DNA of 64,000 bases, from assembly GCF_029767755.1 (NCBI RefSeq), contig NZ_JARUQS010000001.1, forward strand, positions 186,001-250,000, in the 5' to 3' direction. Shown here piece after piece: positions 44,536 to 52,596 of the stretch (positions within the stretch are counted from its first letter, which is position 1; every line of letters starts with the position of its first letter). The position numbers and the translations under genes were made by a program. The stretch comes from Thiomicrorhabdus sp. zzn3 (GTDB lineage: Bacteria > Pseudomonadota > Gammaproteobacteria > Thiomicrospirales > Thiomicrospiraceae). The notes under the pieces are model-generated. The model was given only the letters and a program-made list of their open reading frames with translations. It searched no databases and had not been told where the DNA came from.

Positions 44536-45210
44536 ATGAAAAAATCATTCCAACTAAAATCACTTGTTCTTTCTATGGCAGTTGCTGGTGCAGCTTCACT
44601 GGCTGTCGTTCCAGCAACTTCACAAGCAGGTGTTTCTGCAAACATCGGTGCGGTTTCTAACTATATTTTCCGTGGTGTTGAGCAAACTGAATCTGCTTCT
44701 GCTTCTGCTGGACTAGACTACGAAAACGATTCAGGTTTTTACTTGGGTACTTGGGTTGCTGATGTTGAAACTGGATTGGAATATGATCTTTACGGTGGAT
44801 GGAGCGGTTCAATCGGTGAAGTTTCACTAGGTTTGGGGGCGACTACTTTCCGTTACACTGATACGGCATTTGATTACCCATATAACGAAGTAAACGCTTC
44901 TTTAGGGTATGGCATGTTTACTATCGGTTACGATAAGGGGGTTTATGAAGATCCAGCCGGTGACATCGATTACGACCACAAATATATCGGTGTTGAGTAT
45001 GGTAGCTTCGGTGTTACTGTAGGTATGCTAGATGGCGACCTGGATGCTGATGATGATGCATTGACTTATGTAGATGTGGGTTACTCAACTGAGTTGTCTG
45101 CTGGTCTAGAAGGTTCTGTAACTTATACTTATGTATCACCTGAAGATTCTGATCTAGACTCTGATACATTCTTGGTATTCGGTGTATCTAAGTCTTTTGA
45201 CATTATGTAA
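44536..45210 (+). CDS. TorF-family putative porin (outer-membrane beta-barrel)
   Basis: About 224 residues. A signal peptide (LVLSMAVAGAASLAVVPATSQAG, cleavage after SQA) precedes a mature chain of alternating short strands. The VSANIGAVSNYIFRGVEQTESAS start and the C-terminal FLVFGVSKSFDIM are typical of the TorF family, named for a ToxR-regulated outer membrane protein. The sequence is acidic and glycine/tyrosine-rich, and codon choice differs from neighbours, as in highly expressed proteins. The ATG at 44536 follows GGAG by eight bases. A strong terminator follows. The solute is unknown. Confidence 0.85.
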   Translation: MKKSFQLKSLVLSMAVAGAASLAVVPATSQAGVSANIGAVSNYIFRGVEQTESASASAGLDYENDSGFYLGTWVADVETGLEYDLYGGWSGSIGEVSLGLGATTFRYTDTAFDYPYNEVNASLGYGMFTIGYDKGVYEDPAGDIDYDHKYIGVEYGSFGVTVGMLDGDLDADDDALTYVDVGYSTELSAGLEGSVTYTYVSPEDSDLDSDTFLVFGVSKSFDIM

Positions 45211-45239
45211 GATTCTTTGATAGTTAGTTAAATCCTTTT

Positions 45240-45267
45240 AAGGCCCATTTTTATGGGCCTTTTTTTA
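45240..45267 (+). terminator. Rho-independent terminator after the porin gene
   Basis: AAGGCCCAT (45240-45248) pairs with ATGGGCCTT (45253-45261) around four T residues, followed by a run to 45267. Confidence 0.92.
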
Positions 45268-45326
45268 TGGATGTTGTTGATTATTCTTAGGTATGTCATA
45301 AAACTGAAAAAAGTCATTAACAGTTG

Positions 45327-45354
45327 TTGACATATCGCTTAAAGAACTTATAAT
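45327..45354 (+). promoter_or_regulatory. Consensus sigma-70 promoter of tRNA-Met
   Basis: TTGACA (45327-45332) and TATAAT (45349-45354) both match consensus exactly with a 16-base spacer. The -10 ends 15 bases before the tRNA 5' end. Confidence 0.88.
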
Positions 45355-45369
45355 ACGCCACATCTTTTT

Positions 45370-45446
45370 GGCTACATAGCTCAGCTGGTCAGAGCACATC
45401 ACTCATAATGATGGGGTCCCAGGTTCAAATCCCGGTGTAGCCACCA
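45370..45446 (+). tRNA. tRNA-Met (CAT), elongator type; integration site of the island
   Basis: 77 bases. Acceptor strands GGCTACA (45370-45376) and TGTAGCC (45436-45442) pair, the discriminator is A45443 and CCA is encoded. The anticodon stem CATCA/TGATG encloses CTCATAA with anticodon CAT (45404-45406). The sequence is very close to E. coli elongator tRNA-Met. The 3' half from 45400 recurs near-identically at 52717-52763, showing that an element integrated here and rebuilt the gene. Confidence 0.96.
45400..45446 (+). repeat. Left attachment repeat (3' end of tRNA-Met)
   Basis: 47 bases matching 52717-52763 at 44 positions; the first 22 bases are identical. The shared core includes the anticodon arm, the usual crossover region of tRNA-targeting integrases. 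Confidence 0.92.
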
Positions 45447-45558
45447 TATTCCTAGAAAGCTAGACAGAAATGTCTGGCTTTTTTCGTTTCTAGGCCCTGT
45501 GTTTACTGGTTTGTAGAGATTATTAAGAATTAGTCTCGACAATCAGTTCTGGCAAGTT

Positions 45559-45612
45559 CTACTCATACGAATGAGTAGGGTTTGAGTAGATTCACTATTC
45601 CAGAATGAGTAG
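45559..45612. repeat. Four ATGAGTAG-type repeats beside the integrase start
   Basis: CTACTCAT at 45559-45566 (inverted), AATGAGTAG at 45570-45578, TTGAGTAG at 45582-45589 and AATGAGTAG at 45604-45612. They sit between the left att and the integrase ATG, the last copy five bases from that ATG. They look like arm-type binding sites for the integrase or an excisionase, and could let it repress its own gene. Confidence 0.7.
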
Positions 45613-45617
45613 ACACC

Positions 45618-46739
45618 ATGCTAACAATATCCAAAATCCAACGTCTAAAAAGACCACCTAAACTTGAACGTCATCTTGATGCTGACGGACTTTATCTTGA
45701 ACTATCACCTTCAGGTTCTAAAAACTGGCGTTACCGCTACAAAAACTTCAATGGCAGTTGGACAATGAAGTCTTTAGGATCGCACCCTGAAACCAGCCTT
45801 GAAAGAGCCAGAGAGCTCCGTGATGACTTCAAATCTATCAAGGATTATCAAGAGGTCACTTTCGAACAAGCGGCTCTAGAATGGCTTGATTTTAAAGGCT
45901 ATTCGAGTGAAAAGAATAAGCAGATTGTTCTGCGGAGAATTGAGAATTATCTACTCCCTGAACTACAGGGAATGATCCTCAGTCATATCCGTCCAAGAGA
46001 TATTCTTCCTGTGCTCAAACAGCTAGAGGCAAGAGGTTATCTGGATCTAGCAAGAAGAGTCCAGAATATCGCCAGTCAGATATTCAAGTATGGTGTTCAG
46101 AATCTCTACTGTGAGTCCAATCCAGCTCAACCCTTACAAGGTTGTACCAAGAAGCCCAAAGTTAAACACATGCCAGCGATAGTTGATGAGAAAGGTTTTG
46201 CTGAACTAATCAAAAGCATTGAACTTGCTGAACATCTGATGCCGAGTGTGAAACTATGCCTGCAAATCGCTCCATATGTTTTTCTAAGAAGTGAATCTAT
46301 CCGAATGGCAAAGCCTGAACACATCGACTTGCAAAATAAACTATGGGTGATACCCAAAGACAAAATGGGGAGGGAGCATTGGATGCCGTTAACTAATCCC
46401 ATGATTGAAATATTAGAGCAAGCCATTCAACTATCGGATGGGGACTATCTATTCAATGGAGCAAGACCGAGAAAACCTTTGAGTGAGAACACTTTGAATG
46501 TTGCTCTGAGATCTATTGGGGTAGATAAAGAAGTCCATGTGTTTCATGGTTTTCGTTCTAGTTTTTCTACTTTAGCTAGGGAGCAATTACGGCTTGCTGA
46601 CGACCTCATAGAGCTACAACTGGGTCACATTGAAGGTAATAAGGTAAAGGCTGCTTACGATCGCTCTCAGAGGCTTGAAGAGCGTCGAGAGATTATGCAG
46701 GTCTGGTCGGATTATCTTGGCAAGTTAAGTAATGGCTAA
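45618..46739 (+). CDS. Tyrosine recombinase / phage-type integrase
   Basis: 373 residues. The N-terminal Arm domain of the DUF4102/P4-integrase kind (RHLDADGLYLELSPSGSKNWRYRYK) precedes a SAM-like core-binding domain and the catalytic domain. Catalytic residues are seen at VFLRSESIRM (Arg), HGFRSSFSTLA (HxxR), LGHIEG (His) and AAYDRS (nucleophilic Tyr). P4-type integrases typically target tRNA 3' ends, and this one sits directly next to tRNA-Met. No ribosome binding site is visible; the repeat array fills that place. Confidence 0.94.
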   Translation: MLTISKIQRLKRPPKLERHLDADGLYLELSPSGSKNWRYRYKNFNGSWTMKSLGSHPETSLERARELRDDFKSIKDYQEVTFEQAALEWLDFKGYSSEKNKQIVLRRIENYLLPELQGMILSHIRPRDILPVLKQLEARGYLDLARRVQNIASQIFKYGVQNLYCESNPAQPLQGCTKKPKVKHMPAIVDEKGFAELIKSIELAEHLMPSVKLCLQIAPYVFLRSESIRMAKPEHIDLQNKLWVIPKDKMGREHWMPLTNPMIEILEQAIQLSDGDYLFNGARPRKPLSENTLNVALRSIGVDKEVHVFHGFRSSFSTLAREQLRLADDLIELQLGHIEGNKVKAAYDRSQRLEERREIMQVWSDYLGKLSNG

Positions 46740-46750
46740 AAAAGCAAAAG

Positions 46751-46804
46751 GATTGTTTCAGTTTCTAATAAATAGTTTGGTATAAAGGAGGCTTTGAAAC
46801 AATT
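46751..46804. repeat. Leader-type inverted repeat, copy 1 (before the helicase gene)
   Basis: ATTGTTTCA (46752-46760) and TGAAACAAT (46795-46803) form a nine-base inverted repeat around a 34-base loop that holds the ribosome site AAGGAGG. The helicase TTG start lies at the edge of the right arm, so folding could hide it. A related element is at 48855-48906. Confidence 0.6.
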
Positions 46805-47426
46805 CTTTGGGGTGGATGTGTTTGAACTAGATGAGTTACCAAATGAACCTGTCGATATTGAAGAATTTACAGGGTTTACAGTAGATGTTCTTAACAAGTT
46901 AGGGGTATTTGTATCAAATGATACCCCCAAAGTTCTTAAGCAACTTTGTGGTGTGTTAAATTTATCTGTTACCAATCCACGAACAGACAACTTGACTAAT
47001 AAAAATGTATGGGCTTTTCCTGCTCAAACAGGAGTAGGGAAGTCTGTAGCTTTAACAATTTATGCTGCGATGCTTGGTGGTTCTAAGATGGCCAGTTTAA
47101 TAGTCGTGTCCAAAGTTGAGGAAGCTAAAAAGTATACAGAAACTATAAATTCTATTAGAAACAGTGAAACTTACGCTTGTTGTCATTACGCCGCAAAGAA
47201 CAAAGCAGACCAACACCCATACTGGGTCGAACTTGAATTAGAACTAGAAAATTACCCCTGTGCCATCATTACACATAAGCGATATGAAGAACTTGGTTAT
47301 CGAAATGAAAAAGCACTTGATCATATTCGCAAATACAGAGCATTTGATGGCAGCCTAAAAGATAGAGAGTTGATTGTTATTGATGAAAAGCTCTCTTTTT
47401 TCAGTAATACATGTTACGCTAGATGA
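46794..47426 (+). CDS. Helicase-like protein, N-terminal part (frameshifted)
   Basis: 210 residues starting at TTG after AAGGAGG. It carries a P-loop AQTGVGKSVALTIY and a Walker B-like LIVIDEKLSFF, typical of superfamily 1/2 helicases. The frame ends at a stop at 47424-47426. The continuation (47374-48855) is in the +1 frame; removing one T from the six-T run at 47396-47401 would join them as DEKLSFSVIHVTLDEFK. The gene is therefore broken by a one-base insertion, a sequencing error, or is read by frameshifting. It is probably a replication or maintenance protein of the element. Confidence 0.7.
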   Translation: MKQFFGVDVFELDELPNEPVDIEEFTGFTVDVLNKLGVFVSNDTPKVLKQLCGVLNLSVTNPRTDNLTNKNVWAFPAQTGVGKSVALTIYAAMLGGSKMASLIVVSKVEEAKKYTETINSIRNSETYACCHYAAKNKADQHPYWVELELELENYPCAIITHKRYEELGYRNEKALDHIRKYRAFDGSLKDRELIVIDEKLSFFSNTCYAR

Positions 47427-48855
47427 GTTTAAACGGTTATTAGAATTTTTAGAAAATGCTTTATTGAACTCTCCTGAATCAAAAAAGTTATGTGAGCCAG
47501 AACAGTTAAGTCTTCAGTTGCGACAATTGTATGAGTATTTAAAAAGCATTGATTTTAGTACTGACAAGCCTGTCCGTTACATTGATGAATCAACGGTATT
47601 TTCTTTTATTGAAAACAAAGATCTCATACCAGAAATTAAATCCGATGTCGTTAAGGAAATCATTGTATCCCGCTTTAACGAAATTTGTGATGAAGTCTCA
47701 AAAGTCAGTGGTTTAGGATTTGATAGTTTGCTTACAAAGAGAATACAACAGCGTCTAAATAGAGCATTAAGTATTGCTGACAGGCTAATTAGAATCGCCA
47801 TAAATCCTAAAGCAGATATGTTTCCAAACTATCAACCCTTTGTGTTCTATAAAACGAATCGGGATTCATATTTATTCAAAGTTAAAAATAGATACAGTGG
47901 ACTTGGTACTTGTGTTGTCCTAGATGCAACAGCGAGCGTCAATGAGTTTTATAAACTAGCGGATAGAAGTAGTTTTTCCAGAATCGCATTAGTCGATGTG
48001 CCTCAAATTCGTCAATACAAAAACCTATCAATATATAAAGCTAAAGGTTTTGGTCAGTCTAGATATGCAATTTTTAATGATGAAGATGTTAGGGACAAAA
48101 ATATAGAACAATACCTGTCTTTTGCAAAATCGCTACTGGGAAAAGATGACAAGCTTCTAATTATTGGTCATAAAGAGTTCATAGAACACATTGAGCAACA
48201 CACAAATGATGTGAGGATGTTTTTCACCCATTGGGGAAATCATATTGGTCGTAATGATTGGAATAAATGTAATAAGGTTATGGTAGTGGGATGGAACTAC
48301 CTTCAACCAATTGAGGATGTATCTAGAATTTACGGAACTGGTACAGGTAGTTTGGATTTGTTTGTTACCAAAGCTATAGATTCAGAAAGAGTTAAACAGT
48401 TTAGAATTACTCAGATTGTAGATGATATTGTTCAAGCAGTTATGAGATCTAGGGCAAGAGTCATTTCGACACCTGATTCTGATTGCCAGTCAGCCTCAAT
48501 ATATTTGTTCTATCCTGATAATGAAGAGGGTAGAGAAATTATCCAACTAGTTGAAGAGCAGTTTCCACAAGCTCAGGTGCAAGATTGGACTCCTCAAGGG
48601 ATAACGCATACTAAAAAGAAATCTAAACCAGAACAAAACGCAGATCTAATTCTAGAAATTCTGGAATCTAAAATCGAATATAAAGAAGAGTCTGGTGAGG
48701 AGTTTTGTAGTTGGAAAGATGTTAGGGAAGAATCTGGGTTAAGGACATCTGATTTTAGCAAAGCAGTAAATAGCGAATACTTCGAGGATGGTTTAGCTGC
48801 GCTTGGTTGTCGAGTTGAAATGATTAACGGAAAAGATAAAAAGTTCACTTTTTGA
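47374..48855 (+). CDS. Helicase-like protein, C-terminal part (frameshifted)
   Basis: About 480 real residues downstream of the frameshift near 47396-47401. Visible motifs are VVLDATASVNEFY (motif III/IV-like DAT), LLIIGHKEF, THWGNHIGRNDWNKCNKVMVVGW (helicase C-terminal strand) and QAVMRSRARV (motif VI-like arginines). The last 90 residues look like a winged-helix region (FCSWKDVREESGLRTSDFSKAV). Without the N-terminal P-loop it would not be an active helicase. It resembles replicative helicases of phage and plasmid elements in layout; exact family unknown. Confidence 0.7.
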   Translation: MLLMKSSLFSVIHVTLDEFKRLLEFLENALLNSPESKKLCEPEQLSLQLRQLYEYLKSIDFSTDKPVRYIDESTVFSFIENKDLIPEIKSDVVKEIIVSRFNEICDEVSKVSGLGFDSLLTKRIQQRLNRALSIADRLIRIAINPKADMFPNYQPFVFYKTNRDSYLFKVKNRYSGLGTCVVLDATASVNEFYKLADRSSFSRIALVDVPQIRQYKNLSIYKAKGFGQSRYAIFNDEDVRDKNIEQYLSFAKSLLGKDDKLLIIGHKEFIEHIEQHTNDVRMFFTHWGNHIGRNDWNKCNKVMVVGWNYLQPIEDVSRIYGTGTGSLDLFVTKAIDSERVKQFRITQIVDDIVQAVMRSRARVISTPDSDCQSASIYLFYPDNEEGREIIQLVEEQFPQAQVQDWTPQGITHTKKKSKPEQNADLILEILESKIEYKEESGEEFCSWKDVREESGLRTSDFSKAVNSEYFEDGLAALGCRVEMINGKDKKFTF

Positions 48856-48906
48856 TTGTTTCATTTTTATCGGTGGCTTTTTATTTATATGGAGTTTTGA
48901 AACAAT
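48855..48906. repeat. Leader-type inverted repeat, copy 2 (after the helicase gene)
   Basis: ATTGTTTCA (48855-48863) and TGAAACAAT (48898-48906) enclose a 34-base loop ending in TATATGGAG. It begins at the last base of the helicase stop codon. The right arm again reads as GGAG then TTG AAA CAA TTT, encoding MKQF as at the helicase start, but stops after eight codons. Confidence 0.55.
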
Positions 48907-49663
48907 TTTTAAGTCTGTGATCAGGTGTGAATCCACTAGATGTGGGGGCAAGAAATTAAAAATTAATTTTTACTAAACAGAATATGTTTGATATTCAAAC
49001 TATCCAACATAGTTAACTTTTTCAACTTTCTTGACGTACACAAACATACACTTAAATCCATATGTGAAATTTCATGATTTGGTATTAGTTAATTACTTGA
49101 TAGTTTTTGTTTAAGTTGGAAGGTGTCCCCCCGACAAGAATTCTTTTACCTATCTTTATTACAGCGTTCAGACTATGCCCGTTCCGTTGCTAGGACTTAA
49201 TGAAGCAGCGTAGCTGATTCGTTAAGGGCTTAGGCATAAGGATAAGGGTGAAGGCTGAATTTGCCTCGTCAGAGGTGAATAGCTATTATTTTAGTATTAT
49301 TTTTAAGTTTTAAATAACGATAGCTTTACGCAATACGTTTTCGCTTCTTCGAAGCTCATCATCCCTCACACTTAGCCTTATATCCAGTTCTCTCATACAT
49401 CACTTCGAGCTACGCTCTACGTTCTGTATTCGTTCCTGTCTGACGTCACGTGATCGTGATGACCATTTTCTTTATGGTGCTGTGAGGGCTGGTTGTCTAA
49501 TTTTTAGAGCAAGTTTAAAGAGAGGCGTACTGATGTATATTGAATCAATGTAGAGAAATGGGCAAATTCTATCTAAGTAGATTATTTGATGCTGTGTTGA
49601 GTATTCCCTTTAGGTGTTACCCAAAAGGAATACCTTTAGTTGAGGCGTAAAAATAAACCAAAA
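48907..49663. other. Gene-free gap with foldback structures
   Basis: 757 bases without a credible CDS. At 49174-49238 a long imperfect hairpin has CTTAATGAAGCAGC (49196-49209) facing GCTGATTCGTTAAG (49213-49226), two mismatches, with TATGCC/GGCATA outside. A second copy of part of this sequence appears inverted about 110-150 bases further on: ATAAGG-TAAG-GTGA-GG at 49236-49254 matches, on the other strand, about 49363-49383, and AGCGTAGCT recurs inverted near 49415. This could be a miniature transposable element, a replication origin or a decayed element end. Confidence 0.45.
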
Positions 49664-50722
49664 CTATATAAAATTTACTTCACGGAGTCGCTGAACAGCT
49701 ACCTCAATGTTTGAAAAGTTAAATCTTTCTAATTTTTCTGGTGACCATTTTTTTATGCAGTTGTAGATATTATCGGTATTTGTAGTGTTTATTTTTTTTG
49801 AACAGGAATGGACAGTTGAAATTAACTCCATTCCAAGAGGACTTTCAAATCCAACGATTAGTTTTTCAATTCTTTCTATAGTGTCGAAATATTTTGAAGG
49901 TTCTTCGGTAGAGTCTAAAAACTCGCTAGCTTCTGCGAAACTGTGAGCTGGGACCTCAATACTTCGAGTTGAGCCTTGTTCTCTCTCTGCATCAAAACCT
50001 TCTATGTATTTTCTTGAATTCAGAGTGAAAAAATGAGATTTGAGTTCTTTTGAAAATGGGCCAAACTTTTCTTCAGAAAAACTTACTTTATAATCTATTC
50101 CTGTTTCTTGTAAAAAATAGACAATTTTCTGCATGGATAGATGAGTTATTCTGCCGCCAAAATTTTCTTGGACTTGACCGAATAGTCTTATGAGAACGGC
50201 TCTAGGAATGGTCCAAATATTATCTTGTCCTAGGTGTTCAGGCTCAAAATAGTCTTTAGGTTCGTAAATATTAATAGTTACACCTTCAAGCGAAGAAAGC
50301 TTTGCAGTTACAACTTTTTTTACATCAGACCACTCTAGTCCGCCGTTACCACATCCAATAGCAGGCATGCTAACTGACTTAATATTCTGTTGTGTTATTA
50401 CTGAGATGAAATCATTTAGGCCTTGCTCAACATATTCAATTTTAGATTTAGCTCGCCAATGATCTTTTGTCGGAAAATTTATGATAAATTGAGGTTTATT
50501 TCCAGCAAATAAATCTTCAGTTTTATACTCATAGACAAACATTTTTCCTGGCACAATGTTTTTTTGTGAACACTGTTTTTTATACTCAGTATAGTTCTCA
50601 GGAAATAGATTTTTATATTGTAAAGCAATGCCTTTACCCATGACACCAACACAATTGACAGTGTTTACAATTGCTTCATCATGAGATTCAAATAGATTGC
50701 CTTTTTTAAATATTAAAGTCAT
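49664..50722 (-). CDS. darG: DarG antitoxin (macro-domain DNA ADP-ribosylglycohydrolase)
   Basis: 352 residues. The N-terminal macro domain (about 1-155) has KGNLFESHDEAIVNTVNCVGVMGKGIALQYK, the NFPTKDHWRAKSK loop and SVSMPAIGCGNGGLEW, matching DarG, which removes ADP-ribose from DNA. The C-terminal half (about 170-350, IPRAVLIRLFGQVQENFGG... onward) is the region that in DarG proteins binds and blocks the toxin. It lies nine bases downstream of the DarT gene, the standard order. Together they form a toxin-antitoxin system with known anti-phage activity. Confidence 0.93.
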   Translation of the reverse strand: MTLIFKKGNLFESHDEAIVNTVNCVGVMGKGIALQYKNLFPENYTEYKKQCSQKNIVPGKMFVYEYKTEDLFAGNKPQFIINFPTKDHWRAKSKIEYVEQGLNDFISVITQQNIKSVSMPAIGCGNGGLEWSDVKKVVTAKLSSLEGVTINIYEPKDYFEPEHLGQDNIWTIPRAVLIRLFGQVQENFGGRITHLSMQKIVYFLQETGIDYKVSFSEEKFGPFSKELKSHFFTLNSRKYIEGFDAEREQGSTRSIEVPAHSFAEASEFLDSTEEPSKYFDTIERIEKLIVGFESPLGMELISTVHSCSKKINTTNTDNIYNCIKKWSPEKLERFNFSNIEVAVQRLREVNFI

Positions 50723-50731
50723 AACTTAATC

Positions 50732-51421
50732 TCAATAATAACAGTCGGGTTCAACGTAAACGGGGATCTGCAAGCCGTAATTGGCAAGTTTTTGTCTTAA
50801 TGTGGCGCCTATTGTATCGTTTTTAACGATAAAAAAGTCAATATGATTCATATCCACTCGGTCTGCTATTAAAAATTCAGCCCCCCTTACAGCTCTTCTA
50901 TTTTGGTAAGGTGCAGAGTCTCTGTCATGAAAATATCTACATGCCCCATCGTAGCCCTCATTATGAATGGATGCTTTGTATGGATCTTCATTAAATAAGT
51001 TCCAGTTAATGTTAGCTTGCTGAACAGTGTCATAAGTTGCAAAAGCAAAGTTGTTACACGCAGAGTTGCTTACTTGGTACTGGTAACCATGCCGATATAC
51101 ATTTTCTAAGTTTAGACCAATAAATACTATGTCATTATTGGTTACACGACCCATATTGGTATTATTAGGGGCTATTAATGATAGATTGCCTTGACTTATG
51201 GTAAATGCCATAGGAGTCAATGGTGAGAAATAAAAAGGAACATAATCGTGCAAAGCTCGACCGTTTCCTAAAGTCATATTTCCACGAAATTGATTTATTT
51301 GAGCATAACTGACACTGTACTGAGGCTGGTTCATGTAATTTGGTGCGTATAAGAATCCATCAGCTAAAAATGTGTCTAAATTATTTATATGTGTCATTCT
51401 GAATATATGACTAGGGTTCAT
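50732..51421 (-). CDS. darT: DarT toxin (DNA ADP-ribosyltransferase, DUF4433)
   Basis: 229 residues. The N-terminal FRMTHINNLDTFLADGFLYAP matches the NAD-binding region of DarT, YVPFYFSPLTPMAFTI is the conserved strand, and RGAEFLIAD carries the catalytic glutamate of the ARTT loop. DarT attaches ADP-ribose to a base in single-stranded DNA, halting replication; DarG next to it reverses and neutralises this. Both catalytic regions look intact, so the pair is probably functional. Low GC matches the rest of the element. Confidence 0.92.
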   Translation of the reverse strand: MNPSHIFRMTHINNLDTFLADGFLYAPNYMNQPQYSVSYAQINQFRGNMTLGNGRALHDYVPFYFSPLTPMAFTISQGNLSLIAPNNTNMGRVTNNDIVFIGLNLENVYRHGYQYQVSNSACNNFAFATYDTVQQANINWNLFNEDPYKASIHNEGYDGACRYFHDRDSAPYQNRRAVRGAEFLIADRVDMNHIDFFIVKNDTIGATLRQKLANYGLQIPVYVEPDCYY

Positions 51422-51635
51422 TAATAGTTTGCCGCTCAGTTATTTTTTAGTAAATTGACCTATATTTAGGTTTAGTCTAACGAATCATTAGATTTTTACC
51501 AAGTGGTAATTGCTGACAAACAATAAGCCGACGTTGTTTACTTTTAGGGTCAAAAAATTTTATTTTTTGAAATTGAGTTTGGCTAAATTACCTGACAGTC
51601 TTTGTTCAAGTTTTGAACTTTTCAGGAGAGAGGTT

Positions 51636-51686
51636 ATGAGTGAGAAAGGAATTGGAATGGGATTTTTTAGTAGGTTGGTAGAATGA
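51636..51686 (+). CDS. 16-codon leader ORF coupled to the HslV-like gene
   Basis: ATG at 51636 follows a strong ribosome site (AGGAGAGAGG at 51624-51633) and encodes MSEKGIGMGFFSRLVE before TGA at 51684-51686. That stop overlaps the ATG of the next gene (ATGA at 51683-51686). The arrangement suggests that translation of the HslV-like protein depends on ribosomes finishing this short frame. The peptide itself may have no function. Confidence 0.5.
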   Translation: MSEKGIGMGFFSRLVE

Positions 51687-52516
51687 CTACCGTTGTAGCT
51701 TATTTATCAATGCAGGGAACACAGTATTCGGCGGTGAACTTGATAAGTGATAGTCAAGTCAGTTGGAAGGATGAATATGGAAACGTAGTGAAGTATAAAT
51801 CTTCACAGAAAGTCTTTTCGCTACACCGATCACCAGTGATGTTTGCATATTGTGGAAAATCACTTTTTGGTCTTAATGTGCTTTCTCAGCTGACAACGGC
51901 ACTTGATTATTCGTCTGATTTTGTCAACGCCCAGAGTATTGAAGAGCAGTCGCAATCTGTGCTGAGTGCATTAAATCTTGCTGCACTTGAATATTCAAAA
52001 TTATCTGATCTTGAATATACACAAATTATTCATGTTGCCCGATTTGGCGTAGATTTTTTCATGTGTGAATATTCATACAATCCTACCAATAAAAACTTTG
52101 AACATAATCTTATTAATGTCGAACCTAAAGAATATGATGATAAAAAGCTTGATAAGGTAATAGAAGTCTGGGGTTCTGGAAAAAAAAGCTTTGATAAGGT
52201 TTATCGAGAGATGGTAAAAATGAATGGCAACTTTTCTCGAGTCTATTTCCGCTCTCTAGTGCTCCAGTTGAAGCATCAAGAAGATACTTTCAGTGGAGGA
52301 GTGCCCCAGATGATGGTTTTGAACCGAGAAGGGTTGGCTTCTCCAGTAGGCATTCGTTATGGTTCCAAAACATATCTTGCAGGTGCTCCCTATCTTTTCG
52401 GAGTTCCGCAGGATAACATCGAGTTTAGAGATGAGTATTATGGGTTTGTTGATTTGCGTGGGAAACCTTTTTCGGGATCTAGAATCTATTCGTTTAAGGA
52501 TTGGAAGCCCAAGTGA
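51683..52516 (+). CDS. HslV/proteasome-like Ntn-hydrolase, unknown role
   Basis: 277 residues, not assigned to a named family. The start MTTVVAY resembles HslV (MTTIV), with Thr2 able to become the N-terminal nucleophile. Numbered from that Thr, Asp22 in SDSQ and Lys42 in QKVFSL correspond to Asp17 (GDGQ) and Lys33 (KKVRRL) of HslV. VIEVWGSGKKSFDKVYREM parallels the HslV IAIGSGG helix, and FAYCGKSLFG the GFAGG turn. It is about 100 residues longer than HslV, with a C-terminal extension. No HslU-like ATPase is nearby. It may be a self-contained peptidase or other Ntn-hydrolase in a defence-type island. The homology is an inference from motif spacing. Confidence 0.6.
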   Translation: MTTVVAYLSMQGTQYSAVNLISDSQVSWKDEYGNVVKYKSSQKVFSLHRSPVMFAYCGKSLFGLNVLSQLTTALDYSSDFVNAQSIEEQSQSVLSALNLAALEYSKLSDLEYTQIIHVARFGVDFFMCEYSYNPTNKNFEHNLINVEPKEYDDKKLDKVIEVWGSGKKSFDKVYREMVKMNGNFSRVYFRSLVLQLKHQEDTFSGGVPQMMVLNREGLASPVGIRYGSKTYLAGAPYLFGVPQDNIEFRDEYYGFVDLRGKPFSGSRIYSFKDWKPK

Positions 52517-52563
52517 TTAAAATGCTGTTGAATTAACATAATAACAAAGATGGTTTTTATCTT

Positions 52564-52584
52564 TTTATAGAGATTTGAAACAAT
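52564..52584 (+). repeat. Third, partial copy of the helicase-leader repeat
   Basis: TTTATAGAG followed by TTTGAAACAATTC resembles the right half of the repeats at 46751 and 48855. It would encode MKQF and stop at once. The left arm ATTGTTTCA is missing. Confidence 0.45.
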
Positions 52585-52596
52585 TCTGATAGGTTT

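Noticed and set aside
49174-49238. Integron attC site
   Set aside because: The hairpin lacks paired RYYYAAC and GTTRRRY core sites and no integron integrase or cassette array is present.
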